From: DASQFY01 sp036397815
GTDB taxonomy: Bacteria; Chloroflexota; Limnocylindria; QHBO01
DNA length: 12,434 nt
Assembly (NCBI GenBank): GCA_036397815.1
Contig: DASWIE010000042.1
Span: 1-12,434, forward strand
Direction: 5' to 3'
Below are positions 5,698-12,434 of the stretch, one piece after another. Below the pieces are notes generated by a model. That model was not told where the DNA came from. It saw only the letters and a program-made list of their open reading frames with translations, and did no database searches. The position numbers and the translations under genes are program-made. Within the stretch, counting starts at the first letter, position 1. Every line of letters starts with the position of its first letter.

Positions 5698-7335
5698 TCA
5701 GGACCGATGCACCTCGCGCCCGTCGACCATGGTCAGGACGGCGCGGGCCGCCGCCATGCGCTCGTCGGCGGCCACCAGCGTGGCCAGGTCGATGCTGAGC
5801 ACGACGAGGTCCGCGCGAGCGCCGGGCCGCAGGTGGCCCTCGTCGGACGCGCCGTGCGATGTCGCCGGACCCAGGGTGTAGGCGCGCAGCGCGGACGCGA
5901 GGTCGAGCGCCTGCGCCGTCCGCCAGTCGGTGGTGCCGTCAGCCGGGAAGCGGCGATGAACGGCGGCGAAGATGCCGTGCCATGGATTCGGCGACTCGAT
6001 GGGCGCATCCGAACCGAAGGCCAGACGAGCTCCGCCGGCGGCGAGCGCGCGCCACGGATACGCATCCGCCTGGCGCGGCTGCCAACAGCGCTCGACCAGC
6101 TGGCGGTCCGAGGCGGCGTGAATCGGCTGCACGCTGGCGGTCACGTCGAGCGCGGCCAGCCGCGACGAGTCGGATGGACGCATCAGCTGCAGGTGCTCGA
6201 TCCGATCCGGCGGCACGCCAGAGCCGCGCGCCGGAGCCCGTTCGATGGCATCCAGGACGTTCGCGGCCGCGCGATCGCCGATGGCATGCACCGCCATGCC
6301 GATCCCCGCGGCCCGGCCGGCGGCGAGCAGGCGGTCCAGGTCCGCGGCCTCCAACCGCAGGATGCCCGATTGCTGATCCTCCCCGCACGAGTACGGCTCG
6401 AACAGGGCGGCGGTCCGCGAGCCAAGCGCCCCGTCGGCGTACGCCTTGGCCCAACCGGCTCGCAGGGTCGCGGTGTCGGCGATCGGCGAGCCGGTGCGCA
6501 GTCCCAGCTCGGCGCCGGCCTCGATCGCCGCTGCCGGCAGGTTGACGGTGAGTCGCAGGCGCCCGTTCAGCCGCTCGCGCGCGTCGAGCAGGGTCGAGCC
6601 GCTCTCGCCGATGGCGGCGTAGGCGCCGGTCCCGTTGTCCGGCGACGAGTCGCCCGCGTCAGTCGCCCCGGTCAGGCCCCACCCGAGCAGCTCGGTCACC
6701 GCCTCGTCCAGTGCGTGGCTCAGCTGCCCCGGGTCGGTGCCACCGGCGACCGGTTCGATCATGTCGGTGGCGCGCTCACGAAGCACGCCGGTCGGGCCGC
6801 CGGCCGCGTCGCGCTCGATCCGGCCACCGCCGGGATCCGGGGTGTCGACCCCGATCCCGGCCAGCCGCAGGGCGGCGGCCGAGGCCCAGGCCGAATGCCC
6901 GTCGTGGCTGTAGAGCAGGGCCGGGCGCCCGCCGACCGCCCGCTCCAGGCTCATCAACGCACCGTGGTCGATGGCCGCCTCGACCCAGCCGCGGCCGCGC
7001 AGCCAGGCCTCGTGGGGCAGACGCTCCGCCGCCTCCCGCACGCGGGCGACGAGCTCCCGGAAGGTGACGACCTCGTCGAGCGCCACCTCGAGACGCGCGT
7101 GGGCCATCCCGACCAGGTGCAGGTGAAAATCGTGCAGCCCGGGCACGACGGCCGCGGCGCCCGCCTCGATCACGGTGGCACCGGGCGCCGCCGCATCGAG
7201 CACATCCTCACGAGTGCCCGCGCTGACCACGCGGCCGTCCGCGATCCCCACTGCCTGGGTCGTCTGCAGCCCGTCCGAGCTCGCCTCGACCACCACCTCG
7301 CCGATCACCACCCCGGAGGCGCGCGGTTGGCTCAT
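5698..7335 (-). CDS. Amidohydrolase family protein (amidohydrolase 3 / YtcJ-like)
   Basis: A 545-residue cytoplasmic enzyme of the amidohydrolase superfamily. Residues 1-65 form the small N-terminal beta part ending in VVPGLHDF. The metal-binding HxH is H71-L-H73. Further family landmarks are YSHDGHSAW (142-150), WAKAYADGALGSRTAAL (295-311, with K297 and the typical DGALGSRTA), AVHAIGDRAA (348-357, H350), DRIEHLQL (377-384, H381) and AFGSDAPIESPNPW (439-452, D443). The C-terminus has the usual return strand, GARADLVVLSIDL. These proteins hydrolyse amide, ester or related bonds; YtcJ-type substrates are mostly unknown and none can be named here. The ATG at 7335 overlaps the TGA of the upstream glycosyltransferase in an ATGA, so translation is probably coupled. 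The reading frame stays open to 8103, but that part is antiphase to the glycosyltransferase gene. It is the last gene of the six-gene operon. Confidence 0.92.
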   Translation of the reverse strand: MSQPRASGVVIGEVVVEASSDGLQTTQAVGIADGRVVSAGTREDVLDAAAPGATVIEAGAAAVVPGLHDFHLHLVGMAHARLEVALDEVVTFRELVARVREAAERLPHEAWLRGRGWVEAAIDHGALMSLERAVGGRPALLYSHDGHSAWASAAALRLAGIGVDTPDPGGGRIERDAAGGPTGVLRERATDMIEPVAGGTDPGQLSHALDEAVTELLGWGLTGATDAGDSSPDNGTGAYAAIGESGSTLLDARERLNGRLRLTVNLPAAAIEAGAELGLRTGSPIADTATLRAGWAKAYADGALGSRTAALFEPYSCGEDQQSGILRLEAADLDRLLAAGRAAGIGMAVHAIGDRAAANVLDAIERAPARGSGVPPDRIEHLQLMRPSDSSRLAALDVTASVQPIHAASDRQLVERCWQPRQADAYPWRALAAGGARLAFGSDAPIESPNPWHGIFAAVHRRFPADGTTDWRTAQALDLASALRAYTLGPATSHGASDEGHLRPGARADLVVLSIDLATLVAADERMAAARAVLTMVDGREVHRS

Positions 7336-8666
7336 CGGTCTCGTGGACTGCCGACGCGAGGTGTCTGAGCGAAGGCCACGGTTCGCGGCCCGAAGGCGAT
7401 GAGCACGAGGGCCCCGGGCACGACCAGCAGCCAATGGGAGAGGAAGAGCGCGCCACGGGCCGCACGACCGAGCAGGCTCAAACCGCGCTCCCCGTGCGCC
7501 GCCACCCCGGCCAACCCGAGCATGAAGGTGCCCAGGCCGTAGCCCAGCACCAGGGCGAGCGGCACGCTCCAGTCCGCCGGCCGGGGCAGCGCCACGGTGA
7601 CCAGGCTCGCGATCGTGGTCGTGGCGAACAGTGGCGGGATCACGAACTCGCCCACGAAGAGGACGAAGTCGAACCTGAGCGACACCGGCAGCCGGCCATC
7701 CGCGACGAGCCGCGGCCCGCGCTCCATGAGGCGGCGCAGGCTGCCCTCCGCCCACCGAAGCCGCTGGCTCCAGAGGGGACCCAGCCGTTCGAGCGCCTCC
7801 TCGCGGACCTCCGCCTCGGGTGCCAGGCAGACATGCTCCCCGGCAGCGACCAGGCTGGTCGACAGGTCGAGGTCCTCGGTCAGCGCCTGCTCGTTCCAGC
7901 CACCGGCTGCCTCCAGGGCGGGACGCTTGACGAACATGCCGTTTCCCCGCAGCTCCGCGGTCCCGCCGTTCGCCCAGCGGCCGCACTGGCTGGCCATGTC
8001 CATCAGCAGCTCGTCGTCCTGCGCTGCCGGCAGCCAGCCCGCGCCCGTATTCAGGGCGCGCCGCTGCGCCTGGAATGCGGCTGCGGCGGGGTCGCGCTGC
8101 CATGCTCGCATCACGCGCTCCAGGAAGTCCGGCGCCAGCCGCGCGTCAGCGTCGATGGTCGCGATCACCTCGCCGCGCAGGTATGGGTGCGCAAACTGCA
8201 GGACGGCGCCCTTGGTCGCTGGTCCTCCGCCTGGCTCGCGACGGATGACCCGGACCCGATTGGGGAAGGGAGCCGCCGAGGCGCGTGCCTGCGCGCCGGT
8301 GCCATCGGTCGACCCGTCGTCGACGACCAGCACGTCGAAACGAGGCCCGCTCGCGTCCGCATAGGCCTGGCGGCCCAGGTCGGCGACGGCTCCGCCGATC
8401 ACCTCTGCCTCGTTCCGCGCCGGCACCACGATGCTCACCCATGGGCGCCCCGTGGCATCGCCGGTCGCCACTCCGGCGCTGGAGGCGGCGGCCCGCAGCG
8501 GATCGCGCATGGCGCGCCATCCTCGGAAGGCCAGGTAGCCCACATACACCATCGACACGCCGATCAGCGCCTGCAGCAGCCGGGCGGCGAGCGTGTAGCT
8601 GATCGCGAGCCAGGCGACCAGCACCGAGACGAGCAGGACGACCCCAGCCAGGAGCCTGCTCGTCAT
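7332..8666 (-). CDS. Membrane-bound family 2 glycosyltransferase
   Basis: A 444-residue GT2 enzyme. Two N-terminal membrane helices (about 5-25 and 29-47) precede a GT-A catalytic domain: VSIVVPARNEAEVI (77-90), VLVVDDGSTDGT (112-123), the metal-binding DAD at D172-D174 within TIDADA, TEDLDL (263-268) carrying the acceptor-site acidic residues, and QRLRW (301-305), the QxxRW-type motif of processive members. Three further membrane segments follow (about 335-355, 367-390, 405-425), ending in RTVAFAQTPR. It uses a nucleotide-sugar on the cytoplasmic face; the acceptor could be a lipid or a growing polysaccharide and is not determined by the sequence. The ATG at 8666 has GGAG 5 nt upstream (minus strand, 8672-8675) and overlaps the MFS stop as ATGA; its own stop overlaps the amidohydrolase start likewise. 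The open frame upstream to 9344 is a shadow of the MFS gene. Confidence 0.92.
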   Translation of the reverse strand: MTSRLLAGVVLLVSVLVAWLAISYTLAARLLQALIGVSMVYVGYLAFRGWRAMRDPLRAAASSAGVATGDATGRPWVSIVVPARNEAEVIGGAVADLGRQAYADASGPRFDVLVVDDGSTDGTGAQARASAAPFPNRVRVIRREPGGGPATKGAVLQFAHPYLRGEVIATIDADARLAPDFLERVMRAWQRDPAAAAFQAQRRALNTGAGWLPAAQDDELLMDMASQCGRWANGGTAELRGNGMFVKRPALEAAGGWNEQALTEDLDLSTSLVAAGEHVCLAPEAEVREEALERLGPLWSQRLRWAEGSLRRLMERGPRLVADGRLPVSLRFDFVLFVGEFVIPPLFATTTIASLVTVALPRPADWSVPLALVLGYGLGTFMLGLAGVAAHGERGLSLLGRAARGALFLSHWLLVVPGALVLIAFGPRTVAFAQTPRVGSPRDR

Positions 8667-10096
8667 CCAGGCTCCGGTGCGCCGCTTCCGGCCGCCGGCG
8701 GCTCGGCGTGCAGTCCGGCGGCGGTGTTGTGGCGCCAGGAGGCAAAGCCCGCCACCAGCGTGACGAGCCCCAGGAAGCCCATCACCACCGGGATGCCCGC
8801 CCCGCGGAAGACGATGTTGAGCAGGTCCGCCGCGACCGGCGCGAGGAGCACGGGAAGGAACGAGGCGACCGACAGGAGCGTGTTCAGGATCCCGAAGATC
8901 CGCCCGCGGACGCCGACCGGCAGCTCCTCCTGGAGGGCGGTCTGGGACGGGATGGCCACGAACGCATACTCCACCCCGGCGGTCAGGGCGATCAGCACCA
9001 CCAGCGCGATGAGCGAGATGATCGGCGCCATCGCCTCCGGCAGGCTCTCCTCGATCGGCCCCAGGGCGGGTGCCAGCGCCACCGTGATCGGCTTGACCAG
9101 CGCCAGGCCGATGAGCGTCAACCCCATCGCAACCAGGCCGATGTCGATCAGCAGACGCCGGGGAATGGCCTGGCCGTACGAGTTGACGAAGAGGATCCCG
9201 ATCACCGCCCCCAGCCCCGCCGGTCCCATCACGAAAAAGAAGTCCTGCGGGCGAAGCAGGAGAATGTCGGTTGCGAAGCCGGGACCGATGGCGCCCATCA
9301 CCCCGATCAGGCTGGCCGCGATCCCGAGGTACCCGAGCGACCACGCGATCTTGCGGTGCGCGCGCACGAACTCGATTCCCTCCTTCACCTGGTCGAACAC
9401 GGCTCGCAGCGCATGCGTCGCGTCCGCGGCATGCAGCTCCCCGCGTCGTTCGGGCCGGACGCTGGGCAGGGGGATGATGGCCAGCGCCGCCAGCCCGAAC
9501 ATGACCGCCACCACCACGAAGACCGCGTTGGCGCCGGCGGTGGTGAGGAGCAGTGGCCCCAGGAAGCCGAATCCGATGGCGAAGGTCGCGTTGATGGTGA
9601 GCACGAAGACAGAGTTGGCGGCCATCAGGTGGCGGTGCTGGACGATGCGGGGGATGGCCGTCAGCTCGGCAGGAGCGAAGAAGGCTGTGACGGTGGCGAT
9701 GAACAGGTTGATGACCAGGATGAGCGGCACATGGGTGCCGACCAAGATGAAGAGGACGGTGCCGCCGGCGCGCAGCAGGTTCGAGGCCAGCATGATGAGG
9801 CGGGCATCGCTGCGCTCGACGAAGACGCCCGCGATGGTGCTGAAGACCACCGCCGGCACAAGGAAGGTCAGGATCAACACCGCGTTGGCCGTGTTCGAGC
9901 CGGTCGCGGTCACGACGGTGGCCATCAGCGCGGCGAGCACCATGTTTGCGGCCAGCTGGCTCAGCAGCTGGGCGATCCAGAGCGAGACGAAGCTCCGATT
10001 GCGGAAGACGTTGCCGGCCCCGGACAGGTCGTGGCCGAGGTCGTGGCCGAGCTCCCTGCTGACCTCCTGGGTCAGGTCGGGTGGCAGCGCCGACAT
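8663..10096 (-). CDS. Major facilitator superfamily transporter
   Basis: A 477-residue integral membrane protein with the MFS layout. A polar N-terminal tail (1-30) contains the duplicated GHDLGHDL, then RNRSFVSLWIAQLLSQLAAN opens helix 1 near residue 33. After helix 2, GVFVERSDARL (90-100) stands where motif A (GxLaDRxGRR) occurs, with Glu for Asp. The first six helices run to about residue 215. A cytoplasmic loop leads to the second bundle, beginning around IAWSLGYLGIAASLIGVMG. It resembles drug/solute exporters of the MFS_3 type, but the substrate cannot be read from sequence and the direction of transport is inferred. Start choice: the ATG at 10096 has GGAGG 9 nt upstream (10106-10110), inside the end of the DUF951 gene; a start at 10132 would overlap that gene by 32 nt. 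The stop overlaps the glycosyltransferase start as ATGA. Confidence 0.9.
   Translation of the reverse strand: MSALPPDLTQEVSRELGHDLGHDLSGAGNVFRNRSFVSLWIAQLLSQLAANMVLAALMATVVTATGSNTANAVLILTFLVPAVVFSTIAGVFVERSDARLIMLASNLLRAGGTVLFILVGTHVPLILVINLFIATVTAFFAPAELTAIPRIVQHRHLMAANSVFVLTINATFAIGFGFLGPLLLTTAGANAVFVVVAVMFGLAALAIIPLPSVRPERRGELHAADATHALRAVFDQVKEGIEFVRAHRKIAWSLGYLGIAASLIGVMGAIGPGFATDILLLRPQDFFFVMGPAGLGAVIGILFVNSYGQAIPRRLLIDIGLVAMGLTLIGLALVKPITVALAPALGPIEESLPEAMAPIISLIALVVLIALTAGVEYAFVAIPSQTALQEELPVGVRGRIFGILNTLLSVASFLPVLLAPVAADLLNIVFRGAGIPVVMGFLGLVTLVAGFASWRHNTAAGLHAEPPAAGSGAPEPG
10026..10049. repeat. Tandem 12-bp duplication in the MFS gene
   Basis: AGGTCGTGGCCG occurs twice in direct succession (10026-10037 and 10038-10049). 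It is in frame and doubles the peptide GHDL in the cytoplasmic N-terminal tail of the transporter, so the protein remains intact. It is probably a recent slippage event. Confidence 0.8.
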
Positions 10097-10100
10097 GGGG

Positions 10101-10307
10101 CTAGGCCTCCGGCTCTGGGCCGCGCTCCACATGGCCGGTGAAGCGACGCTCGACGTCGAGGCGATCCATCAGGATCCGATGGCCACAGCCGGAGCAGACC
10201 AGACCGATGTCGGCGCCCAGCCGTACGACTCGCCACTCTCGACTCCCACACGGGTGCTGGCGCCGCAGGCTGACCACGTCGCCGATGCGCAGATCGACCG
10301 CCGCCAT
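10101..10307 (-). CDS. DUF951 family small protein
   Basis: A 68-residue soluble protein that matches the DUF951 pattern: DLRIGDVVSLRRQHPCGSREW, VVRLGADIGLVCSGCGHRI, then MDRLDVERRF. The HPCG and CSGCG motifs provide three cysteines plus a histidine that could bind a metal ion; the family is common in Firmicutes and Chloroflexota and its function is not established. The ATG at 10307 lies 5 nt after the tldE stop. A GTG at 10313, whose first base is also the last base of that stop, would add two residues. No clear Shine-Dalgarno is present, so translation is probably coupled to tldE. The gene ends 4 nt before the MFS start and contains the ribosome binding site of the MFS gene. Confidence 0.88.
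   Translation of the reverse strand: MAAVDLRIGDVVSLRRQHPCGSREWRVVRLGADIGLVCSGCGHRILMDRLDVERRFTGHVERGPEPEA
10106..10110 (-). promoter_or_regulatory. Shine-Dalgarno site of the MFS gene
   Basis: GGAGG on the minus strand inside the last codons of the DUF951 gene, 9 nt before the ATG at 10096. It decides that start over the in-frame ATG at 10132. Confidence 0.6.
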
Positions 10308-10312
10308 CGACA

Positions 10313-11683
10313 CTAGGCCGATTCGGCCGCGGTTGCGCCGGTGAACGCGAAACGGCCGATGCGCAACGCCGGTACCCGGGAGTTGATGCCCGAGTACTCC
10401 GCGGCGACGAGGCGCGTGTCGCTCCCGATCGCCTCGATCCGGCTGAACGCCTCGGGGATTGCCTGCGTGAAGCGCAGGTTGCGGACGGGCCGGACGATCC
10501 GCCCGCCCTCGATCAGGAAGGTGCCGTCCTTGGTCATCCCGGTCAGCACCGCCTTGCGCGGGTGCACGGTGTTCACGTAATGAAAGCGGGTCACCCAGAG
10601 GCCGCGATCGATCGAGCTCAACATGCTCGCCTTGGAGCTCGATCCCGGCGCCATGAACAGGTTCCAGGAGATGGGACCGAACGTGTTTGGCGCTGGCAGC
10701 CCGTGCCCCGTCGACGTCGTCTTGGCCCGGCGCGCCGTCGCCGAGTCGTGGACGACGGCCCGCGCCACGCCATCGGTCACGAGGTCGACACGGCGCTTGG
10801 CAACCCCCTCGAAGTCGATCGCAGCGGGCAGGCCTAACGGGTCGTCTCCGTCGTCCCAGATCGAGACGTTCGTCCCCATCACCTGCTCGCCGAGCTCCAT
10901 GAACGAGCGGCCCTCCTCCAGAGCCAGCGCCGAGAAGCCGTCGAACGACAGGTACTCGAGGACGGTGGCGACGGCATACTCCTCCAGGAGGACCTCGTAC
11001 TCCCCCGGCTCGAGATCGCCGGCGCCGGCGGCCATCGCCGCCTTCTCCGCCGCCTCGCTGCCGACCGCCGCAGCATCGATGCGCGAAACGTCGGCCGAGG
11101 TCGACTGAGCGTAGCCGGACGCCCGGTCCTCGCCGGTCATGACCGTCACGAGCTTGGCCTGCGTGGTGGTGTGGCTCGAGCGCAGGCCGTTGGTGTTGGC
11201 TACGGCGATCGTGTTCGCCTCGGTCGAGAAGGCGCCGCTCGCGTCGAGCCGGGCCGTGTCCGCCGCAGCGATCACGGCGCGCGCTCCCTCGGCGCGACGC
11301 TCCGGCTCGACCTCGGCCGTCGCTGGTTCGTACCCGAGGTCGGACTCCACCCCTCCCGCGTCGGCCGGAGGGAGCGGCGTGGGATCGGGATTCGGCGTCG
11401 CGCGGCGGCAGATCTCGGTCGCACGCGCTACCACCTCGCGGATCCCCTCGTCGTCGAGCCGGTTCGTGCTGGCCACACCGGACCTGCCGCCGTCCACCAC
11501 CCGGATGCGGACCGTGGCGTCATGCTCCGCGACGTTCTGATGGATGCGGGACCCGGCGAATCGCGTCAGCGCCGCGTCGCGGGCCAGGTAGAGGGCCTCC
11601 GCCTCCCCGCGGGCGGCCACGTCCAGTGCCCGGTCCAGGACCTCGTGCGGTGCCGCCCGGCGGCTGACGCGTCCGCTCACCAT
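10313..11683 (-). CDS. tldE: TldE/PmbA, partner subunit of the TldD metalloprotease
   Basis: A 456-residue member of the TldD/PmbA family (E. coli TldE has about 450). It lacks an HExxxH zinc motif, as expected for the non-catalytic partner. The N-terminal domain includes LYLARDAALTRFAGSRIHQN and a strand-rich part VRIRVVDGGRSGVASTN. Mid-protein GAFSTEANTIAVANTNGL and the C-terminal MAPGSSSKASML and GMTKDGTFLIEGGRIVRPVRNLRF segments are typical of the fold. In E. coli, TldD and TldE form a hollow heterodimer that degrades unfolded peptides, matures microcin B17 by removing the leader, and clears CcdA. The gene begins inside tldD: ATG at 11683 (ATGGTGA, 7-nt overlap), or GTG at 11680 (4-nt overlap). 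The open frame upstream to 12076 is antiphase to tldD. The stop TAG at 10313 is followed 5 nt later by DUF951. Confidence 0.93.
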   Translation of the reverse strand: MVSGRVSRRAAPHEVLDRALDVAARGEAEALYLARDAALTRFAGSRIHQNVAEHDATVRIRVVDGGRSGVASTNRLDDEGIREVVARATEICRRATPNPDPTPLPPADAGGVESDLGYEPATAEVEPERRAEGARAVIAAADTARLDASGAFSTEANTIAVANTNGLRSSHTTTQAKLVTVMTGEDRASGYAQSTSADVSRIDAAAVGSEAAEKAAMAAGAGDLEPGEYEVLLEEYAVATVLEYLSFDGFSALALEEGRSFMELGEQVMGTNVSIWDDGDDPLGLPAAIDFEGVAKRRVDLVTDGVARAVVHDSATARRAKTTSTGHGLPAPNTFGPISWNLFMAPGSSSKASMLSSIDRGLWVTRFHYVNTVHPRKAVLTGMTKDGTFLIEGGRIVRPVRNLRFTQAIPEAFSRIEAIGSDTRLVAAEYSGINSRVPALRIGRFAFTGATAAESA

Positions 11684-12434
11684 CGGCCGACCCCAACCTG
11701 CACGTTGCGGAAGCGTGCCGGGGCCGCCCCGTGCCCGACCCGGTGCGTCTGCATCGGCTCGCCCTTGCCGCAGTTGGGCACGCCCCACAGGTTCCACTCC
11801 GACGCGCCGCAAATGGCGTCGCAGCTGCCCCAGAACCGCGGCGTGATGCCGGTGTAGGTCGGGTTCTTGACCATCTCGGCCAGCTTCCCGTTGCGGATGC
11901 GCCAGCCGATCTGGGTGCCGAACTGGAAGTTCAGGCGGCGGTCGTCGATGCTCCACGAACGGTTGGTGCTGATGAACAGCCCATCGGTCGTATCCGCGAT
12001 CAGGTCCTCGAGCGTGCCCGCCTCGCCGGGGCGCAGGTTCACGTTGGTCATCCGGATGAGCGGGATCACGTTCCAACCGGAGGCGCGGCTGCTGCCCATG
12101 CTGCGGCGGCCGATGATCGGCGCCGTCTCGCGGCTGGTCAGGTACCCCACGAAGCGGCCGGCGGAGACGATCGGCACGTTCTGGGCGGGAACCCCCTCGT
12201 CGTCATAGCCGAAGGTGCCCAGCCCGCCCGCGGCGGTGGCATCGGCATCAATGTTGACGTGCTGACTGCCGTACTGCAGCCGGTCCAGCTTGTCGACGGT
12301 CAGGAACGAGGTGCCCGCGAAGCTCGCCTCCATGCCCCGCACCCGATCGAGCTCGATCGGGTGGCCGCACGACTCATGGACCTGCAGCGCCATCTGCGAC
12401 GAGTCGATCACCAGCGTCATTTCGCCCGACGGGC
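11677..12434 (-). CDS. tldD: TldD, catalytic subunit of the TldD/TldE metalloprotease, 5' end cut by window
   Basis: The C-terminal 251 residues are visible; the N-terminal half lies beyond the right edge (E. coli TldD has 481). The zinc motif HESCGHPIELDR is complete at 12378-12343 (HExxxH, with a Cys between Glu and the second His), and the likely further zinc ligand is the Cys in PNCGKGEPM near the C-terminus, where E. coli TldD has Cys454. Between them are GTFGYDDEGVPAQ and GYLTSRETA, both usual in the family, and FISTNRSWSIDDRRLNFQFG. Two more cysteines occur in GSCDAICGASEW. The enzyme is an ATP-independent intracellular protease that works with TldE, whose gene overlaps the end of this one by 7 nt. 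The in-frame ATG at 12420 is internal; coding continues through the edge (PSGE precedes it). The operon promoter is outside the window. Confidence 0.93.
   Translation of the reverse strand, partial: PSGEMTLVIDSSQMALQVHESCGHPIELDRVRGMEASFAGTSFLTVDKLDRLQYGSQHVNIDADATAAGGLGTFGYDDEGVPAQNVPIVSAGRFVGYLTSRETAPIIGRRSMGSSRASGWNVIPLIRMTNVNLRPGEAGTLEDLIADTTDGLFISTNRSWSIDDRRLNFQFGTQIGWRIRNGKLAEMVKNPTYTGITPRFWGSCDAICGASEWNLWGVPNCGKGEPMQTHRVGHGAAPARFRNVQVGVGRW

Noticed and set aside
5077..7368. 763-codon open frame on the plus strand
   Set aside because: It overlaps the surface-protein gene in another frame and runs antisense to the ExoX-C-like and amidohydrolase genes. The composition is low-complexity and no domain is seen.
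7336..8103. N-terminal extension of the amidohydrolase frame
   Set aside because: This part lies inside the glycosyltransferase gene in another frame; the normal amidohydrolase N-terminus begins at 7335.
8667..9344. N-terminal extension of the glycosyltransferase frame
   Set aside because: The extra residues are antiphase to the MFS gene and show no homology; the ATGA overlap with GGAG 5 nt upstream fixes the start at 8666.
7434..10316. 960-codon open frame on the plus strand
   Set aside because: It is antisense to the GT2, MFS and DUF951 genes, which have full family motifs. Its translation is rich in Arg, Gln, His and Asp without recognisable domains, a typical shadow in GC-rich DNA.
11684..12076. 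N-terminal extension of the tldE frame
   Set aside because: It overlaps tldD in another frame and is proline- and arginine-rich without family similarity.
1..12434. RNA genes, insertion sequences, attachment sites or prophage genes
   Set aside because: No tRNA-like cloverleaf, rRNA segment, transposase, integrase or terminal repeats were noticed; intergenic gaps are too short to hide a long RNA gene.

Overview
The window is a compact, GC-rich bacterial chromosome segment: twelve protein genes (two cut by the window ends), no RNA genes, no insertion sequences, no CRISPR array, and no gene-free stretch longer than about 110 bases. The gene content and style suggest a member of the Chloroflexota (Limnocylindria/Ellin6529-like) or a similar high-GC, probably monoderm-like lineage. 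The clues are a DUF951 gene, exported proteins on Pro/Thr stalks, TldD/TldE, and a mixture of Shine-Dalgarno and apparently leaderless starts. This assignment is inference from style and not a database match.

Layout, left to right. (1) Positions 1-2311 hold a divergent pair of exported peptidases: a secreted M1-type zinc metallopeptidase on the minus strand (3' end missing) and a membrane-anchored C39/papain-like cysteine peptidase on the plus strand. They share a 107-bp intergenic region with a 12-bp palindrome. (2) Positions 2328-4556, minus strand: a MurJ/MviN-type flippase followed by an unrecognised protein that seems to carry two DUF6812-like modules and a SHOCT-like tail. (3) Positions 4652-5290, plus strand: a surface protein with signal peptide, small beta-type domain, Pro/Thr stalk and C-terminal membrane anchor, apparently translated from a leaderless mRNA. 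(4) Positions 5321-5590, minus strand: a small stand-alone ExoX-C/DUF3820-like protein with its own promoter and a clear ribosome binding site. (5) Positions 5698-12434, minus strand: a tightly packed six-gene operon, tldD (5' end missing) - tldE - DUF951 - MFS transporter - family 2 glycosyltransferase - YtcJ-type amidohydrolase. The junctions are, in order, a 7-nt overlap, a 5-nt gap, a 4-nt gap and two ATGA overlaps.

The first half is mostly cell-envelope and exported functions. The second half is one transcription unit whose members have no textbook pathway in common. The two points most worth following are the fixed coupling of TldD/TldE to an exporter, a membrane glycosyltransferase and an amidohydrolase, and a MurJ homologue that lacks several charged residues known to be important in E. 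coli MurJ. No entirely new system can be proved from the sequence alone.
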